Assembly: GCA_963782595.1 (NCBI GenBank)
Contig: CAWAKJ010000007.1
Coordinates: 806,001 to 870,000 of the forward strand
Direction: 5' to 3'
Origin: JAMQPK01 sp963782595
GTDB taxonomy: Bacteria > Acidobacteriota > Vicinamibacteria > Vicinamibacterales > JAMQPK01
DNA length: 64,000 nucleotides
Shown here: in pieces, positions 1-8,798 of the stretch
Position numbering within the stretch: the stretch's first letter is position 1
Layout of the letters: each line of letters starts with the position of its first letter
Program-made: the position numbers and the translations under genes
The notes under the pieces: model-generated
Told to the model about the DNA's origin: nothing
Database searches by the model: none
Seen by the model: only the letters and a program-made list of their open reading frames with translations

Positions 1-2073
1 CGAACCGGAAGCTATGCCGTACGGGCGGGCGGTGTCAGCTCCAACTACTTCGAAGGCCTTGGCGTCGGGATCATCAAGGGGCGGGGACTTCGCGACGGAG
101 AGGCGGCTGTTGTCATCAGCTACCGAACCTGGGAGAACAGTTTTCAGAAAGCCGACGACATCATCGGCACGCCGGTCAGTTTGAGCGGACGTCCGCTCAC
201 CGTGGTGGGCGTGACGGCGCAACGGTTTGGTGGCGCAACCATACCGGAATCCGCGGATCTCTGGGTTCCTCTCGATCGATCCGCCGAATATGTGTGCGTG
301 TTAGGACGCCTTGCGCCCGGCATGTCGCTCCAACAGGCCCAGACCGAGCTGTCGGCACTATGGGCGCGCCTCCAGGCGTCGCATGCGGAGCTCGATCGGA
401 ATTCGAGGCTGGTCGTCGGGCATTATTCCGCCAACGCAGGGAGCGGGAATCTCATCGATCACCGGTCGTCACAGTTTCTCGCCATCTTCTCCGTCGTCAC
501 ACTAATCACTCTGGTGGTCGTGTGCGCGAACGTCGCGAATCTTCTGGTTGCACGGGCCGTGATCCGCCAGCGCGAGCTGGCACTCCGTCAGTCGCTTGGC
601 GCCTCGCGCGTGCGCATCGTTCGGGCGCTGATGGCCGAAGGTCTGGCCTTGTCGCTCGTGTCTTGGGCCGCCTCGTGTGCAACCGCCTGGATGCTCACGC
701 GCACGATGAGCGGGCATCTGGCCCCGAATTCCCAGGGAGCCAACATTCCCATGCCCGACTTTACGCCGGATTGGACTGTTCTTGGATATGCCCTCGTCCT
801 GGCGATGGCCTGCACCATCGCCTGCACGCTCGGCCCTGCGTTGAGAGCCTGGCGGCAACCGTTGCTCCCGCCGTTGAAAGCCGGCGAGCAGGCCGTGATT
901 GCCGGGCGCTCGAAGGTTTCGCGGGGACTCGTCGTGGTGCAGATGGCCTTCTCGGTACTCCTCGTTGCGTGCGCCGGTCTCGCGTTCCGGTCGCTGTCTC
1001 TGATAGGAAGCTTCGATTCGGGATTCGACACCCGAACGTTGCTGCTCGTCACGGTCAACACATCGGACAGCACGGTAAGTACCGAAGCGAACGGCGTGCT
1101 GCTCGAGACGCTGCGCACGAGGCTTGCCTCGGTCAACGGAGTGCAGCATACAAGCTATGCGCGCCGGCCACCGAGTGAAAACTGGGGTGGCGACCCGGTC
1201 CGGCTGCCGGGTTCGCCCGACACGGTCGTCGTGCAGATGAACCATGTCGGCCCGGGTTACGTCGAGACGATCGGCGTGTCGCTCCTGGCCGGCCGCGATC
1301 CCACCCGCGATACCGCCGGTCGCGACGTGCCGGCCGCGCTGATCAGCCAGAGTCTCGCAGATGAGATGTGGCAAGGTCAGTCGCCGATCGGCCGGCGAAT
1401 GCTCGTGACGAGCCGGGGACGTGAAAGCGAAGTGGAAGTGGCGGGCGTCGTGCCGGACAAGTACTACAGCGGTTTCCGTCACGAGTTGCGTCCGTTTGTG
1501 TTCCTCTCGGCGCTCCACAACCCGGCCCCGCCCGGAGAATCGGCTCTGTATGTCAGGTACAGCGGAAGTCTGGATACGGTCGGTCCGGACATCGGTCGGA
1601 CGCTTCAGGAGGTCGACTCCCGTGCGGCCATCGCGTTCATGAGAACGTGGGACGCGCAGATAGATGCCGCGGTGTTTCCGGTTCGCGTACTCACGATGCT
1701 GCTCACGCTGTTTGCCGGCGGCTCGCTCTTCATCGCCGTCATTGGTCAGTACGCGGTGGTCTCGTTCGATATGCGGCGAAGAGTTCGGGAGCTCGGGCTC
1801 AGGATGGCGCTGGGCGCGTCGGCAAGACAGGTACTCACGACGGTGATGCGCGAAGGCTTCGCGCTGACGGTCATTGGCCTCATCATCGGTTTTGCGCTCA
1901 GCCTCGCGGCGGGCCGTGTTCTGGGCCGGGCGCTCTACGGTATTACGCCGACCGATCCCGTTACCTACGCCGCTGTGTTTGCGCTGCTGTCGGCCGTCTC
2001 GCTTGTGGCCTGTTATCTACCGGCTCGCCGCGCGGCGCGCATTCAACCGATGAACGCGCTGCGGGTTGAATGA
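1..2073 (+). CDS. ADOP/MacB-FtsX-type ABC permease, 5' end outside window
   Basis: The frame is open from base 1, so the gene begins left of the window. About 690 residues are visible. The first third is a MacB-like periplasmic core (SSNYFEGLGV, then a VVISYRTW block). An FtsX segment follows with a strong membrane helix near bases 475-560 (residues about 159-187) ending in CANVANLLVARA. A second periplasmic core and three C-terminal helices (bases about 1680-2050) follow, ending in the usual PARRAARIQPMNALRVE. Two FtsX halves with two periplasmic cores in one chain is the arrangement of the large acidobacterial 'ADOP' permeases. These are thought to work with a separate ATPase in MacAB-like export or mechanotransmission; the substrate is unknown. 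The in-frame TTG at 181 is internal and not a plausible start. Confidence 0.9.
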   Translation, partial: RTGSYAVRAGGVSSNYFEGLGVGIIKGRGLRDGEAAVVISYRTWENSFQKADDIIGTPVSLSGRPLTVVGVTAQRFGGATIPESADLWVPLDRSAEYVCVLGRLAPGMSLQQAQTELSALWARLQASHAELDRNSRLVVGHYSANAGSGNLIDHRSSQFLAIFSVVTLITLVVVCANVANLLVARAVIRQRELALRQSLGASRVRIVRALMAEGLALSLVSWAASCATAWMLTRTMSGHLAPNSQGANIPMPDFTPDWTVLGYALVLAMACTIACTLGPALRAWRQPLLPPLKAGEQAVIAGRSKVSRGLVVVQMAFSVLLVACAGLAFRSLSLIGSFDSGFDTRTLLLVTVNTSDSTVSTEANGVLLETLRTRLASVNGVQHTSYARRPPSENWGGDPVRLPGSPDTVVVQMNHVGPGYVETIGVSLLAGRDPTRDTAGRDVPAALISQSLADEMWQGQSPIGRRMLVTSRGRESEVEVAGVVPDKYYSGFRHELRPFVFLSALHNPAPPGESALYVRYSGSLDTVGPDIGRTLQEVDSRAAIAFMRTWDAQIDAAVFPVRVLTMLLTLFAGGSLFIAVIGQYAVVSFDMRRRVRELGLRMALGASARQVLTTVMREGFALTVIGLIIGFALSLAAGRVLGRALYGITPTDPVTYAAVFALLSAVSLVACYLPARRAARIQPMNALRVE

Positions 2074-2247
2074 CGAACGACGCGCGAAGAAGTACGTCTT
2101 TCGTCTGTCCTGATTCCCGGCACGGTGCTTGGCTACTTCATGTCGCGCCCCGCCGCGGCCTATCTGGCCGGCGGGTACACCAGAACCGCCGTGCGAGCCG
2201 TATCCGCGCTCGCGGCTGTCAGTGTGATCGTAACGGTTCTGCTCTAG
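2074..2247 (+). pseudogene. C-terminal remnant of a membrane protein (TauE/SafE-like?)
   Basis: Directly after the ADOP stop the same frame stays open to a TAG at 2245-2247 without any good start codon. It encodes a hydrophobic tail containing LIPGTVLGYFMSR and, further on, AVRAVSALAAVSVIVTVLL. The pattern of two helices around a short polar turn with TR resembles the C-terminus of TauE/SafE-type transporters. With only about 57 residues and no ribosome binding site it is best read as a decayed gene end left after a deletion. The family assignment is by eye and weak; that it was once coding is more likely. Confidence 0.35.
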
Positions 2248-2303
2248 ATGGTGACTGGATTGCACGTTCCCACTGAATGCGCCTGCGCCTGACCAAAAAT
2301 GCA

Positions 2304-2419
2304 AACAGGAGACCAGGAGTTCAGGAGGTCTTGGGTTAGATTCCGCATGAACGCGTCCGCAATCGCCCAACGCAAGAGAAGATTAGAGGTTTCGCCTCCT
2401 AACCTCCTGATCTCCTGTT
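2304..2419. repeat. AGGAG-rich inverted repeat between converging genes
   Basis: The left arm 2304-2329 (AACAGGAGACCAGGAG then TTCAGGAGG) is imperfectly complementary to the right arm 2394-2419 (CCTCCTAACCTCCTGATC then TCCTGTT). About 64 nt lie between the arms. It sits between the forward ADOP/remnant pair and the end of the reverse App1 gene, so it could terminate transcription both ways. A second, tighter copy of the same AGGAG theme lies at 19688-19764. Confidence 0.5.
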
Positions 2420-2447
2420 GGTATTCCGAACCTTTCAGTCTGTGGCG

Positions 2448-3467
2448 CTACGGCCTTCGGCTGATTGTTGGCGCCGGGATGACCGTCATGCCCTTCAGGC
2501 GCGCGGGCTTGTTCGTGCGGTCGTCGATCACGTCCCGTATCCGGATTTCCTGCACTTGCCGGCCGAGTGCTTCGCGCAGGTGGCCGTACACCTCTGGATC
2601 ATGCTCCCCCGAGTCGCCAATCAACACGAACGTTCTGCGCGGGAAGCGGCGCATCAACTGGGAGATCTCGTGTTTCTTGTGCGCGAACGTGGCGTCCGGG
2701 TTGACGAGCAGGCGGCCGATCGCGTCCCACGTCGAGAGCGACAGGAGATTCTTGGTAATCACCTTCATGTGAAGCGTACCCGGTGGAAACCCGGCGTCTG
2801 TTCCGAACAGGAACTCGGCGATGGGCTCGTACAACTGGAAAGGGCCGCCCGAGACGTAGTGGAAGACCGCGCCGTCCATGGCCTTATACATGTCGGCCAT
2901 GCCGGCAGCCGCCACGAACCGCCGAAAGAACGTGTTGTGGAGCACCTCGGTTGTGCCGGCCGGGATGTGCGTTTCCTTGACGGTGTCGTCGATATCCGAC
3001 ACGACCGAGACGCCGGTGGGAGGAATCAACTGAACGTGCCCAACACCCTCATGGCCTCTGGACGACGCACGAAAGGTCAACCAACCGTTCTGTGAGTTCT
3101 GGCGCTCGGCGAGCATATCGGCCTCGCGGCGCGAGAGCGTGATCGCGCCCTCGACAAGCCCGCGCAGGCCTGTGCGGTGCGTTCCGCCGGTCCCGTCGGC
3201 GATGTCTCTGTCCTGCTTCGAGGAATCTTCGTCGAAGCGGAGAGTGAGTCGCTCGCACGATGCGCTGTCTGCCACAAAATCCTGAAAGCGCCTCTTGAAG
3301 TTTGCGAGCCCTTCTGGATGGCCGACCTTTAGTAGCGCGGGAAGGCGTTCGAGCGCGAGTGCCGCTTCGATCCCTCGGCGCTCGTGGACCCACGCCTGTA
3401 AGGGAATGCGCCAGGCATCGCCCTCCAGAAAGCCGTAGGCTCGATAGAACGTGACGAGCTCTGACAT
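2448..3467 (-). CDS. App1-family phosphatidate phosphatase-like protein (DUF2183)
   Basis: A 339-residue protein. The C-terminal half holds an App1-type HAD-like catalytic domain: VSDIDDTVKET with the DxDxT nucleophile motif, then YVSGGPFQLY, a conserved MKVITKN segment and LIGDSGEHDPEVY near the end. The N-terminal half is an unassigned alpha/beta region. App1 proteins dephosphorylate phosphatidate in yeast, but bacterial members are little characterised. No signal peptide is visible. It stands alone, converging with the upstream genes and 60 bp downstream of a cytochrome gene on the same strand. Confidence 0.85.
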   Translation of the reverse strand: MSELVTFYRAYGFLEGDAWRIPLQAWVHERRGIEAALALERLPALLKVGHPEGLANFKRRFQDFVADSASCERLTLRFDEDSSKQDRDIADGTGGTHRTGLRGLVEGAITLSRREADMLAERQNSQNGWLTFRASSRGHEGVGHVQLIPPTGVSVVSDIDDTVKETHIPAGTTEVLHNTFFRRFVAAAGMADMYKAMDGAVFHYVSGGPFQLYEPIAEFLFGTDAGFPPGTLHMKVITKNLLSLSTWDAIGRLLVNPDATFAHKKHEISQLMRRFPRRTFVLIGDSGEHDPEVYGHLREALGRQVQEIRIRDVIDDRTNKPARLKGMTVIPAPTISRRP

Positions 3468-3527
3468 GATGGACCTCCGCGTTGAGACCCCGGGCGAGGA
3501 TCGGCAGCATTATCTCTGAATTTGTTC

Positions 3528-5063
3528 CTAGAGCGTTTTCAGGTATTCGATCAACGCGCGGCGATTGTCGTCCGTCCGAATCTTCGGCCACACATCATGG
3601 CCGCCGTTTCCAGATCCGGGCCGTGCGGTGTTGAACCAGTTGCGATCGTTCCCGTATCGGCGGATGAGCTCCGCTTCTCGCATTTGTTGGTGACGGGCAT
3701 CGACGTACAGGCGCTGCCCCGCGTGCGATCGATCCAGCCTGCGTGCGGCCATCACCTCAAAAATGATGGGCCGCTCCGAAACGGGGCCGAGCAGGTGATG
3801 CAGCGTCGGCACGCTGCCGTTGTGCAGGTACGGAAAGTTCGCCCAGACGCCCGTCAGTGGCGTTGCGGCATACCCCTCGCTCTTCATGAGCGTGCCTTCC
3901 GCCGCGAGAGGACTCTGGTTGAACGCCTCGATGAATCCGTCGGAGACAACGGCGAGACGCGAACGGTCTGTGCCGACATCGACATGGCGGCCCGGCCAGC
4001 GCACGTTGCCCCGGCCGTCGTACACGCCGTGGCACCCTGAACAGCCGACCGCGGACGATTCGAACAGCGCTCTGCCGCGGCGGGCGAGCTCGCGATCGAT
4101 TTCATAGGGGTAGACCGGTGCCCGCAAATGCCGAATGACGGAGTCGAACTCGCTCTTGATGACGGGCACGACTTTTTCGGTCAGGGCATCGAACGATCGG
4201 TCTTTCTCGAGCTCCATGGACGAGGCCATCAGCGGAAACGAACCGTGAAAGCTGCCGTCCGTGTACCAACGGCCGGCCGGCATCTTCGCGGCCGTGTGCC
4301 ACAGCGGAGGCGTTTTGACGTCGCCCCGTCCAACCTCATCGACGCGCGGCAGCCGGCTGCCGTTGTTGCGCATGAACATTTCCACGTGTGATGCGGCGAA
4401 GGCGGTCGAGCGTCCACGCGTGAGCGAGTCGATCTTGTCGTGATGGTGGCTTCGAAGAATACGGTTGGCATCGGCGGCCAGCGCGTGGTCGCGCGGGTCG
4501 CGCAGCAGTGTGGGCCGCCAGTGCTCGTGCGTCAGCTTCTTCAACGCTTCTCCAAGCCACAGATCGTCGAACGTCTTGGTGCCCGCGCCGAAGTACGCGA
4601 CGCCGTCTATCTCGGCGGTGTGGCAGACGAGGCAGTTCACGGTCCATCGGAGCGGCTCGCGCGCGGCATCGCCGCCAGGGCGCCCGGGCCCGAGGGCATT
4701 CGGCGCCATCCCGAACGCCGGCACGACCGGGTTGTCGCGCCAGAGCGTCAGCCCGACCTTGTTGCCGACGATCGTTTCGACATCGCCCGCGATAACCTGC
4801 ACGGCGATGTTGCCGTCGAAGAGAGACTGCGGAATCCATGCGGACGCGTCGTAGGTTTGATAGACAAAGTCGAACAGGGCCTTCCGCCGAACAGCTTCGG
4901 GACGTGCATCATCGGGATTCCAGGCGATCGCGACACGGCGAAGGTCGGCGTCGAATCGCTCCTCCAGCGTGCTGCGCGATGGCGACGTGGACGCGGCAGG
5001 CGTCCATAGCGCCAGCACCAGAACGATGGCCGAGACGGGGAAGATGAATGTGATGGCTCTCAC
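3528..5063 (-). CDS. Secreted di-heme c-type cytochrome
   Basis: A 511-residue protein with an N-terminal hydrophobic signal (residues about 3-24) and two CxxCH heme-attachment motifs, CLVCH at 144-148 and CSGCH at 341-345. A LHNGSVPTLHHLL block near residue 415 and a C-terminal GNGGH followed by LIEYLKTL recall the RoxA/RoxB-like branch of di-heme cytochromes, where one heme can be catalytic. That relation is by eye. The start is GTG at 5063, whose GTGA overlaps the TGA of the preceding TPR frame, so the two were translationally coupled. The likely role is a periplasmic oxidase or electron carrier. Confidence 0.85.
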   Translation of the reverse strand: MRAITFIFPVSAIVLVLALWTPAASTSPSRSTLEERFDADLRRVAIAWNPDDARPEAVRRKALFDFVYQTYDASAWIPQSLFDGNIAVQVIAGDVETIVGNKVGLTLWRDNPVVPAFGMAPNALGPGRPGGDAAREPLRWTVNCLVCHTAEIDGVAYFGAGTKTFDDLWLGEALKKLTHEHWRPTLLRDPRDHALAADANRILRSHHHDKIDSLTRGRSTAFAASHVEMFMRNNGSRLPRVDEVGRGDVKTPPLWHTAAKMPAGRWYTDGSFHGSFPLMASSMELEKDRSFDALTEKVVPVIKSEFDSVIRHLRAPVYPYEIDRELARRGRALFESSAVGCSGCHGVYDGRGNVRWPGRHVDVGTDRSRLAVVSDGFIEAFNQSPLAAEGTLMKSEGYAATPLTGVWANFPYLHNGSVPTLHHLLGPVSERPIIFEVMAARRLDRSHAGQRLYVDARHQQMREAELIRRYGNDRNWFNTARPGSGNGGHDVWPKIRTDDNRRALIEYLKTL

Positions 5064-6146
5064 TTGTGACCTCGATTCAACCGGCGCAGCTCGGCACGGA
5101 TGCGATCGCGGACCCAGTCGTGCACGGCGATGTCGAGCGCCGCGTTCAGTTCACGCTCGGCGGAGGCGACATGGTTCAACGCCGCGAGGCTCGATCCCGA
5201 GCGCCAGACGCCATCGCGACTCCTCTCCGGGCGCGCGCGGCCGCGTGTCGCGCGCGAGTCGAGCCATTCCGGATTCCAGGGCGTTTCTCGCATCAGCGGG
5301 CCGCCCCGCGCGCAGCAGCGTGTTGCCGGCTTCGAGCCACAGCAGCCGGTTGCGTGGATACAGTTCCTGAAGCTCTCGAATCAATGGCATCGCCGCGTCG
5401 TAACGTTTTTCGCGGTTGTAGAGCAGCACCAGCGTGAACAACGCGTCTCGACGGGTTTCGCCCGGATGGCGGGCGGCATCTTCGACGAGTCGAAGCCCGA
5501 CAGCGCTGTTGCCGTCGAAGCCGGCGACATAGGCGATGAGGCGCAGTGGGAACGCAAGCGCCCCTACGGCGTGGCGTGTCACACCGACGAGTAACGCTGC
5601 GTCCTTGCGCGTGGGATCGAGCGCCAGCACGCGTTCGTGGGCTTTGTACGCGCGGCGAGCAGGGCCGAGGCTGTCGCGCACTCGTCCCTCGACCGTTGCG
5701 ATGTACGACGCGAGGCACCCGAACGCGGCGCCGACCTGATAGTGGGCATCGACGTCGCTGGGGTGTTTTCGAAGGCCTTCTTCGCTGAGCGCAATCGCCT
5801 GGCTGATGTAGGCTCGAAACTTCTCGACAAGCACCGGTCGCGGCGGAGACCGCCGATGACGCGCGCTGGCCTGCCCGAGGTAATCCTCGGCGGTCACGGC
5901 GCCCTGCTCGAACACAATCGTCGTCCAGACCGTCGCGGCTGCCAGTCGATAGGCGGCGGGATCGTGCGGGGCGGCCGTTATCGCGGCGTCGAAGGCGGCG
6001 AGCGCCTCAATATGGTCGAGGTTGTACCCGTGCTCCAGGCCGCGCGCGCGAAGTTCTGCGGCCATTGGTGCTTGCGCAAATGCAGTGTCCGGCACGAGCC
6101 CGGCGGCAGCGAGAGCAACAGCCGGTGCGAGGCGACGCAGGCGCAC
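5060..6146 (-). CDS. Secreted TPR protein, interrupted by one frameshift near 5196
   Basis: The N-terminus is a clear signal peptide ending in AFAQA, followed by TPR-like helical repeats (ALAAFDAAITAAPHDPAAYR, HERVLALDPTRKDA, ALFTLVLLYNREKRYDAA). The first frame runs to 5151 but turns nonsensical after GEESRWRLALG. The other frame continues sensibly with SSLAALNHVASAERELN and ends at 5060. Removing one base from the CCC run at 5196-5198 (GGG on the coding strand) joins them as LALGSSLAALN. The restored end overlaps the cytochrome start by 4 bp, which supports this as the ancestral frame. It is either a recent inactivation or a sequencing indel. Confidence 0.75.
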
Positions 6147-6256
6147 GATGGCTCCTCCCGTCAGACAATGCGCAGACCTGCCGGATTCCGGCTCATGCGA
6201 TCGGTGTCTTTGCGGTGGAGCGTAGAGTTCTATGCCATCATGACTGACAGGCCAGA

Positions 6257-6643
6257 GTGAGATCGCCCATCTCTTGCGCCCTCATTGGATGCGTGCTCGC
6301 GGCCGCCTGCCAGAGTTCGCCGGAGGCACAGCCGTCCTTCGTTGGAAAGGTCTGGATGTCGACGGATCCGTCAGCCGCGCCGGGCACGCTGCGTATCTTT
6401 CTTCCGGATGGCACGCTCGTGATGGATTCGTGCGGCGAGACCTATCGGCTTGCGCGCTGGCGGGCCATCGACGAGCGTCGCATCGAATGGCAGGAAGACA
6501 CCGCGCGCATCGAAGCGGAGGTGACGCAGGTCAGCTCTGACCAACTCCAGTTACGCCTGCATCTCGTGCGCGACCTCAAGGAGGAGAATTACCGCCTCGC
6601 TCAGGTGCCGTTCGTGTGTCCCGACGCCAGGCCTTCGCCTTAG
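6257..6643 (+). CDS. Small lipoprotein of unknown function
   Basis: A 128-residue protein starting at GTG 6257. It has a lipoprotein signal with the lipobox LAAAC (Cys at about residue 18). The mature part is about 110 residues and beta-rich (VGKVWMSTDP, LRIFLPDGTLVMDSCGETYRL), recalling META/HslJ-like or lipocalin-like folds without a firm match. The stop codon overlaps tail-to-tail by 4 bp (TTAG) with the stop of the converging VWFA-related gene. It is probably an outer-membrane-anchored periplasmic protein. Confidence 0.7.
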   Translation: MRSPISCALIGCVLAAACQSSPEAQPSFVGKVWMSTDPSAAPGTLRIFLPDGTLVMDSCGETYRLARWRAIDERRIEWQEDTARIEAEVTQVSSDQLQLRLHLVRDLKEENYRLAQVPFVCPDARPSP

Positions 6644-8685
6644 GGAAGAACGCGGAACGCCGTGAGCGATTTGGTGGCTCCTGCGGATTGTTCGAGGACG
6701 TAGTCTCCCGCCGCGAGCGGCGCGAGCGCAACCTGCGCCGTGCGCCAGCGCGATCCGTCTGCGTCTTCACGAATCGCCGTGCTCACCGGAATCGCGAGCG
6801 GCTTGCCGGACCGATCGAGTAGCTGCACCGTTCCAGGATCGGTCGATGTCGTCAGCATTTCGACAACGAGACGCTCGGTTCTGCGGAACCGCAGGTCGGC
6901 CGTCGGCATCGGCTGGTTACCGGTCGTGACGCCGCGGCGAATGAACAGTGCACCGGTCGCGGCCGGCGCCGCCGGCAACGAGACGCGGACAGATTCCAGT
7001 GCGGCGAGAGGCGCCGACGCGCCCTTCGCGCGAACCCGCAATTGATAGTCTCCCGCAGCAATTGTGGCTTGCAAACCGAGCGTAAAGCGCAGGCTCCGTT
7101 GGCCGGGCGCGATCGTCAACATCTCAGTCGCAACTGCACGCCCGCTGCTATCGATGAGCGTCGCTTCCCCCTGACCGCCGTCGATCCAGTCATGCCGCAC
7201 AGTGGTGGCAGGCACTTCTGCGATAGCGTGGAATGCCGGGGCACCCGAGGGCAGGTACCCGGCGGCCACCTGCACGCGAAGCGGCCGCTCTCTCGAGAAG
7301 ATTCCGAGCGCCGAGAGCGATTGTTCGACGGCCTTCGCCTGCATGTCGACCGGCTTCAGCACGCCTGCCGCCGTTGCTGCGGCCAACGCCTTGGCGTGCT
7401 CAACGCGAGTGGCGGCAAGATAGCCGTCGCGCGCGCGCACGCGGACCCCGGGCCGTTTCACCCGCACGGTGAGGCGATGAAACTTTCCGTCCATGTCGGT
7501 GGTGGAGTAGTAGCCGATCAGATAGTAAGAGCTGACATCCTGGACGATGCGCTGCATGCCCGCGCTGAGATTGCCGGTGTCCACGACGGCAAGCCCATCG
7601 GTGGCCTCGGCCATCGTGCGCAGCGAGTCGAGGCGCGCCCTCAGCCGGTCAGCGTCTTCGACGATGCCGACTTTTTCATCGATGTCCGTGTCGAAGACCA
7701 CAAGACCGCGGGGATCCATCGGGTAGAAGCTCGTGTTGCCTGTGTTGGCCTGCCGCAGGATCTCGAGGAACCGCACCTGGTTCCGAAGCATGCTGAGAGC
7801 GATGCGCTGTTGCTCGCACTTCTGATAGAGATCAACGTAGGAATCCGACCCTCCGCCCGTAGCGGGCCGTCCCAGACGGCCGGTGCGCGGATCCATCCCG
7901 ACCGGCGCAACAGGCGGCCCAGGGTTTTTCATCGTGCTGCGAAGAGCCGGGTCCTCACCGAATAACCTCCATCCCTGACTGATGGCGATGACGGCCTTTC
8001 GCTCTTCGCGCACGAAGCGCAGATGCTGCACGAGCTGCTCGAGCGCCTCGAGCGTGCGAACCTCTCGCAGCCGCTCAATCAAAGGGCGTGCGGCGTCCTT
8101 CCCAAAGCACAATTCCAGATCGGTCTCCTCGGGATCCGGCTTGAGGCGGAAATCGCGTTCTCCCCAGGCGGTCTTGAGCAACGCCTCGATCGCCGTCGAA
8201 CGGCGCCTGAACGTCAGATCGCGCGCTTCCATGCCGGGCGTCATGATGGCGATGAGATCGTCGCCGCCGATCATCTGATTCAAGCCCTGGATGAGCGGGC
8301 CTCTCACATTGAGCGAGGCGCCCCAGTTGACGTGATTGGTGTCCAGAAACAGCACGAACAGGCGTGCGCGAATGTCCTGCGCCGCCTCGCGCGATTCGGC
8401 GATGGTCGCCGGCTCGCGGCGCCCGTCCTGAGATCGCGCGCCGCGCACGAGGACGTGTTCGAAGCGGTCGATTTTCTGCGGTTTACCCTCGTCGAGAATT
8501 TCGATGTCCTCCGGCAGCAGGTCGAGCACGGGCTTGCCGTCGGCTGTGGGGTACATGTCGACGCGGATGTAGTTGACTTCGGTGCGGAAGGGCTCGAGCT
8601 GCGCCGGTGGCGGTTCCTGTGCCGACAGGGCGAGCGACAGGGCCGTGAGGCCGATCGCGAGGAGAGGCCAACGCGACAAAGCCAT
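6640..8685 (-). CDS. VWFA-related secreted protein of the acidobacterial type
   Basis: A 681-residue protein with a signal peptide (SRWPLLAIGLTALSLALSAQ). It then shows the acidobacterial VWFA-related domain: FRTEVNYIRVDMYPT, DIEILDEGKPQKIDRFEHV, LFVLFLDTNHVNW (the MIDAS-like strand, DTNH rather than DxSxS), a MTPGMEA segment, and SSYYLIGYYSTTDMDGKFHRLTVRVKR further on. The C-terminal third is beta-rich and probably binds a partner outside the membrane. Proteins of this family are common in Acidobacteria but have no established substrate. The gene stands alone and converges on the small lipoprotein gene. Confidence 0.85.
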   Translation of the reverse strand: MALSRWPLLAIGLTALSLALSAQEPPPAQLEPFRTEVNYIRVDMYPTADGKPVLDLLPEDIEILDEGKPQKIDRFEHVLVRGARSQDGRREPATIAESREAAQDIRARLFVLFLDTNHVNWGASLNVRGPLIQGLNQMIGGDDLIAIMTPGMEARDLTFRRRSTAIEALLKTAWGERDFRLKPDPEETDLELCFGKDAARPLIERLREVRTLEALEQLVQHLRFVREERKAVIAISQGWRLFGEDPALRSTMKNPGPPVAPVGMDPRTGRLGRPATGGGSDSYVDLYQKCEQQRIALSMLRNQVRFLEILRQANTGNTSFYPMDPRGLVVFDTDIDEKVGIVEDADRLRARLDSLRTMAEATDGLAVVDTGNLSAGMQRIVQDVSSYYLIGYYSTTDMDGKFHRLTVRVKRPGVRVRARDGYLAATRVEHAKALAAATAAGVLKPVDMQAKAVEQSLSALGIFSRERPLRVQVAAGYLPSGAPAFHAIAEVPATTVRHDWIDGGQGEATLIDSSGRAVATEMLTIAPGQRSLRFTLGLQATIAAGDYQLRVRAKGASAPLAALESVRVSLPAAPAATGALFIRRGVTTGNQPMPTADLRFRRTERLVVEMLTTSTDPGTVQLLDRSGKPLAIPVSTAIREDADGSRWRTAQVALAPLAAGDYVLEQSAGATKSLTAFRVLP

Positions 8686-8740
8686 GGTCAGACCAGTCTA
8701 GCCGACTGAGCCGGGAGCCTGAAGCCCGGAGCCTGAAGGG

Positions 8741-8776
8741 TGTAGGGCGGGTCTTGAACTACAAGACCCGCCCTAC
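8741..8776. repeat. REP-like hairpin, GTAGGGCGGGTCTTG family
   Basis: A perfect 15-bp stem, GTAGGGCGGGTCTTG at 8742-8756 and its complement at 8762-8776, surrounds a 5-nt loop. The same stem recurs at 27844-27878 and in decayed form near 32202-32239. Just before it, two near-identical copies of CCGGAGCCTGAAG lie at about 8711-8738. It sits between the divergent-side start of the VWFA gene and the end of the DUF4097 gene, so a terminator role for the latter is possible. Confidence 0.75.
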
Positions 8777-8780
8777 GAAA

Positions 8781-8798
8781 CCGGTAGCCGGCTACCGG
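8781..8798. repeat. Perfect 18-bp palindrome overlapping a stop codon
   Basis: CCGGTAGCCGGCTACCGG is its own reverse complement and covers the stop codon of the DUF4097 gene, which ends at 8792. Similar GGGCTACCGGCT wording appears at 12244-12290 near the end of the TonB gene. It could act as part of a terminator or as a member of another spacer repeat family. Confidence 0.5.

Noticed and set aside
2070..2276. 68-codon forward frame starting on the ADOP stop
   Set aside because: Arg/Ser-rich and without motifs; the frame that continues the permease frame is the protein-like one.
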